From Saururus chinensis (Eukaryota; Streptophyta; Magnoliopsida; Piperales; Saururaceae): DNA of 64,000 bases. The notes under the pieces were generated by a model. The model worked only from the letters and a program-made list of their open reading frames with translations, was not told where the DNA came from and made no database searches. The position numbers and the translations under genes were made by a program. Shown in pieces: positions 61,500 to 64,000 of the stretch (positions are counted from its first letter, which is position 1; every line of letters begins with the position of its first letter). The DNA is taken from positions 29,199,014 to 29,263,013 of the forward strand of contig CP141144.1 of the NCBI GenBank assembly GCA_035235625.1. The letters are read 5' to 3'.

Positions 61500-62510
61500 T
61501 TCAAATACCACTGTGAAAAGTCACCAGAAGCCGATGCAGCATAATAGGACTGGCACAGGCGATTGGAGGTACTCGGAAATTGATTGGAGAACCGGAAATC
61601 ACAATTCTGTGCACTGCTATTTCCACAAATTGTCCCCGAATCTGGCATACAGTAGTAAAGGATGACCGCTGATAGCCATTGGTGGTGATAGAGCTATTGT
61701 TGTCAGAACCCCAGGGAAACAACCTCCATTGGGATATTGAAACGACCTCCATGGTTGATATTTAAATGGGTACACGGGCATCAAGGTTGCCTGTGAAGTG
61801 AACACGTCCCCTGAAATTGCTATTGTTGGATCCACCACGAGCACAACCTCGACCACGAAAGGTCTGGTTGGAGAAAGAGGTTTGAGCAACCATATCGGCT
61901 GGAAGAGAACTCAATGCGAATTATCAGATTGCTCAAAAAACATATTCACCTCCTCAGCAAGTAATAAGGTCCACAGTTTATCTAGAGACAAAGCTGAAGT
62001 CCGAGTGTAGATGCTGATTTTGAAGGACTGAAATGAGGGAGGTAGACCATTTAGAGTATAGAGAAGGATGTCTTCATCTGACAGAGGAGCAGAGACAGCA
62101 GCAAGCTGGTCGATGATCTCATTGATTTTGTCAAGGTAAGAGGCCATGGAGTTATCACCTTTATTATGGTTTGAAGCTGGGATTTGAAGTTTAGGATATG
62201 TGACTGAGAGAGCGATGTATGCCTCTTTTCAAGAGAAAGCCAAACATCTCTTGAAGTGGGAAGATTAATAACATACGGAAGGACTGAGGACGAGAGAGTG
62301 GTGAACAAATCAATGAGAAGATGACGATTGAAAGAAATCCATTCAGTAAGCTCACTAAGCGGGATTGATAGACACTTGCCAGCATTATTGACAAGAAATG
62401 GGAGTGGGACAAAGATGAGACCTAGCAAGATAACCAAAAAGATTTTGAGCATCCAAAGCAATGCGAACTTGAGTCGTTCCTACAAGATAATTGGAGGAAT
62501 CAAGTTTCAT
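61500..62510 (-). pseudogene. Copia gag (UBN2 type), decayed
   Basis: The minus strand opens near 62508 with MKLDSSNYLVGTTQVRIALD-like text, followed by a UBN2 region (MASYLDKINEIIDQLAAVSA, LNGLPPSFQSFKISI) at about 61911-62147 and a weakly preserved tail. Several breaks. Confidence 0.8.
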
Positions 62511-62778
62511 AATAATCAATAAGGGAAAATGAGAAAGGGGAAATTTGATAGCGGGAGAAAGCTTTGAATCCCTCGATGAACAGACAAAGATAACAAAAAG
62601 AAAAGGAAAATTGAAATGAACAGATTGATGAACCCTTGTGAAGATTAAATGGTGAGTAGAGAAGATCTACTTAGGATGAGCTATCTGAAAAGCAAGGCGA
62701 AGATTTTAAAAAAAAAAATGACATGGAGCAAGAGATCAAGAAGCAGAATGGAAGGGATGAAAAGCCCTACGTCCTGGC

Positions 62779-62789
62779 AACTGATACCG
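62779..62789 (-). other. Primer binding site of the Ale-like Copia
   Basis: Minus strand CGGTATCAGTT, a variant of TGGTATCAGAGC (initiator tRNA-Met), directly after the TCTTCA end of the eroded 5' LTR. In Copia elements the site abuts the LTR in this way. Confidence 0.65.
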
Positions 62790-62856
62790 TGAAGACTACT
62801 CAAAACAAGGAATAAGATTCTAATATTTTTTGTATATATGCTAAATGGCCACAAGG

Positions 62857-63375
62857 CTACTCAAAACAGCCATCATACAGCAATGGAACCTTTATCCAAG
62901 GAGGAAATACCTTAACCCTAGACCACCTCTCTAGATCAATCTTAGCCAGTTGAGCCACTGCATGCACCACACCATTCCCTTTGTGGTAGATATGCCCGAA
63001 AGAAGTCGACTTCAGCAACACCAAATCATTGAACACCTCCTTTGGCAAACCCATAGGCGATCTCAAGAAGTCAATTTTGTCATTGAACAAGTTTACAATA
63101 TGGAGACAACCCCCTTTAAATAGAACTCTATTGAAACTCTGCTCCTTAACGAACTTAACCGTCTGGACAGATGCCAAAACCTGAGCCTCAAATGGACCTA
63201 AAGCCCCCTCCTCCACCAGGTGCAGGCAAGCCAGAAGCTGCCCCGAAGAGTTCTTTGCACAGGCACCCACCCCAATTTTCTTCTTAACAAACACCGCGGC
63301 ATCAAAGTTTGCCTTCATACAACCGTCAAGGGGGGAGCCCACTTCCTCGGGAGAAGCCTTGGAAATGACCACGGA
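62857..63375 (-). pseudogene. RNase H-like (RVT_3) remnant, probably from a plant LINE
   Basis: A 171-codon open frame. CMKANFDAAVF with the first catalytic Asp (family KxNxDGA), then VGACAKNSSGQLLACLHL, ALGPFEAQVLASVQTVKF with the Glu (family AExxAL), LFKGGCLHIVNLFNDK where the family has E(S/T)D(C/S), and VHAVAQLAKIDLERW (family NxxAHxLA). The order is that of the RNase H domain that ends many plant LINEs and occurs in stand-alone host copies. The second Asp (D of ESD) appears replaced by Gly, so activity is unlikely although the frame is open. No RT is visible upstream. It lies between the Copia element and the window end, probably still in the NECAP-like intron. Confidence 0.65.
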
Positions 63376-64000
63376 TTGTCAATATATGAGCATTCTCTAT
63401 TTTATGTCCTCTGCAAACAGCAATAACTAATGTAGTCATTGACTTCCTTCTAGAATTCCCTAGAAGTGCCAACCAACTTGGTGATGAAAGGACATAGCAC
63501 ACAACTATTTGTAGAATTCATAACTCCTATTTGGATGTAATTAACTGTAACTGGAAGCAAGTCACTTCCAGATGATGTATTTATGGTTGTCCACTGTCAA
63601 TAATCAAACGTAATTTTGAATCCTATAATTGGTTTTTCTTATTGTCAATTTTTTCGTTTTTCTTTACTGAATTCATTGTTTTAGTGTTGGAAGACCTTTA
63701 CAAAGTGATAGTGATATAAACCCAACGAATCTGTACAACTGGGTTTTGGTTGGATGGAGCATGTGGGCCTCATCCAAGGCTCACTTGTGCCCACATTTCT
63801 AGTCTAATCAAACTTGGAAGGTTTTGCTGGAAAAATTTGTTAGGTGATTATCATTTTCTTTTTAAGAAATCAACCTTAGTAACTAAGTTGGTTTAATGTA
63901 TGCACTATCTCTTGATGCTCAAGATGTACCTTTTATTTCCCTCAATAATGTGTCTAAAATGAATTGTTGAAGGCAATTCAATAAATCATAAATTCTGTTG
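63376..64000. other. No gene recognised to window end
   Basis: AT-rich. I looked for the next NECAP-like exon (ADEWN..KWAW text) and did not find it. A short inverted pair GGAAGCAAGTCACTTCC occurs near 63553-63569. Confidence 0.4.

Larger units (their letters stand above)
57936..62840 (-). mobile_element. Ale-like Ty1/Copia element, decayed
   Basis: In minus orientation: eroded 5' LTR end (about 62840-62790), primer site 62789-62779, gag (about 62510-61500), pre-integrase and integrase (about 61190-60300), linker, RT and RNase H (about 59690-58278), polypurine tract (about 58107-58133), 3' LTR (58104-57936, about 170 bases). Short LTRs and the domain order fit the Ale/Retrofit lineage. A plastid-derived piece sits inside the RT region. 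Well over ten breaks; old. Confidence 0.8.

Noticed and set aside
1-64000. tRNA or rRNA genes
   Set aside because: No cloverleaf-like A-box and B-box pair or rRNA core sequence was recognised by eye; GTTCGAACG motifs in LTRs resemble a B box but lack the partner box and the final C. A tRNAscan run would settle it.

Overview
This window is nuclear DNA from a flowering plant, most likely a dicot. The evidence is low overall GC, plant Ty1/Copia lineages (SIRE-like and Ale-like) and Ty3/Gypsy lineages (Tekay-like chromovirus and Athila-like), a PIF/Harbinger transposon, host exons with plant-style GT-AG introns, and a piece of plastid DNA. The species cannot be named from the sequence. Roughly 80 percent of the 64 kb is identifiable transposable element, mostly nested.

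Layout. 0-5.3 kb: a decayed SIRE-like Copia element on the minus strand, and a second LTR of the same family facing it. 5.7-14.9 kb: an old chromovirus integrase region split by a complete but decayed Tekay-like element with two LTRs (6102-14399). 14.9-17.2 kb: AT-rich, unassigned. 17.2-21.7 kb: 5' LTR and gag of another minus-strand SIRE-like Copia, with a solo LTR inside it. 21.9-30.0 kb: the 3' part of a minus-strand Tekay-like element with a 3.5 kb LTR, split by a plus-strand solo LTR of the same family. 30.3-31.8 kb: an Athila-like solo LTR next to a host GRF-type zinc-finger gene (last exons 31.8-32.2 kb). 33.1-36.2 kb: one more Tekay-like LTR. 37.1-37.8 kb: two probable minus-strand exons of an unrecognised host gene. 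37.8-38.2 kb: three tandem foldback hairpins. 38.6-43.2 kb: a PIF/Harbinger element with transposase and Myb/SANT-like genes. 43.2-44.0 kb: LTR and gag scraps. 44.8-56.7 kb: a 4.6 kb solo LTR with a perfect target duplication, split by a 7.2 kb young Athila-like element that carries gag and protease but no polymerase. 57.4-57.8 kb: first two coding exons of a NECAP-like endocytosis gene. 57.9-62.8 kb: an Ale-like Copia element apparently in intron 2 of that gene, itself containing a chimeric plastid insertion. 62.9-63.4 kb: an RNase H-like remnant.

The host signal is therefore thin: a NECAP-like 5' end, a disrupted GRF zinc-finger locus and an unrecognised exon pair. The main points of interest are the triple hairpin cluster, a near-palindromic CpG-containing box that recurs in LTRs of unrelated lineages and concentrates the divergence of the youngest LTR pair, the gag-protease-only Athila derivative, and the plastid rpoC1/rpl2 chimera inside a Copia element. 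Retroelements are described as fossils only.
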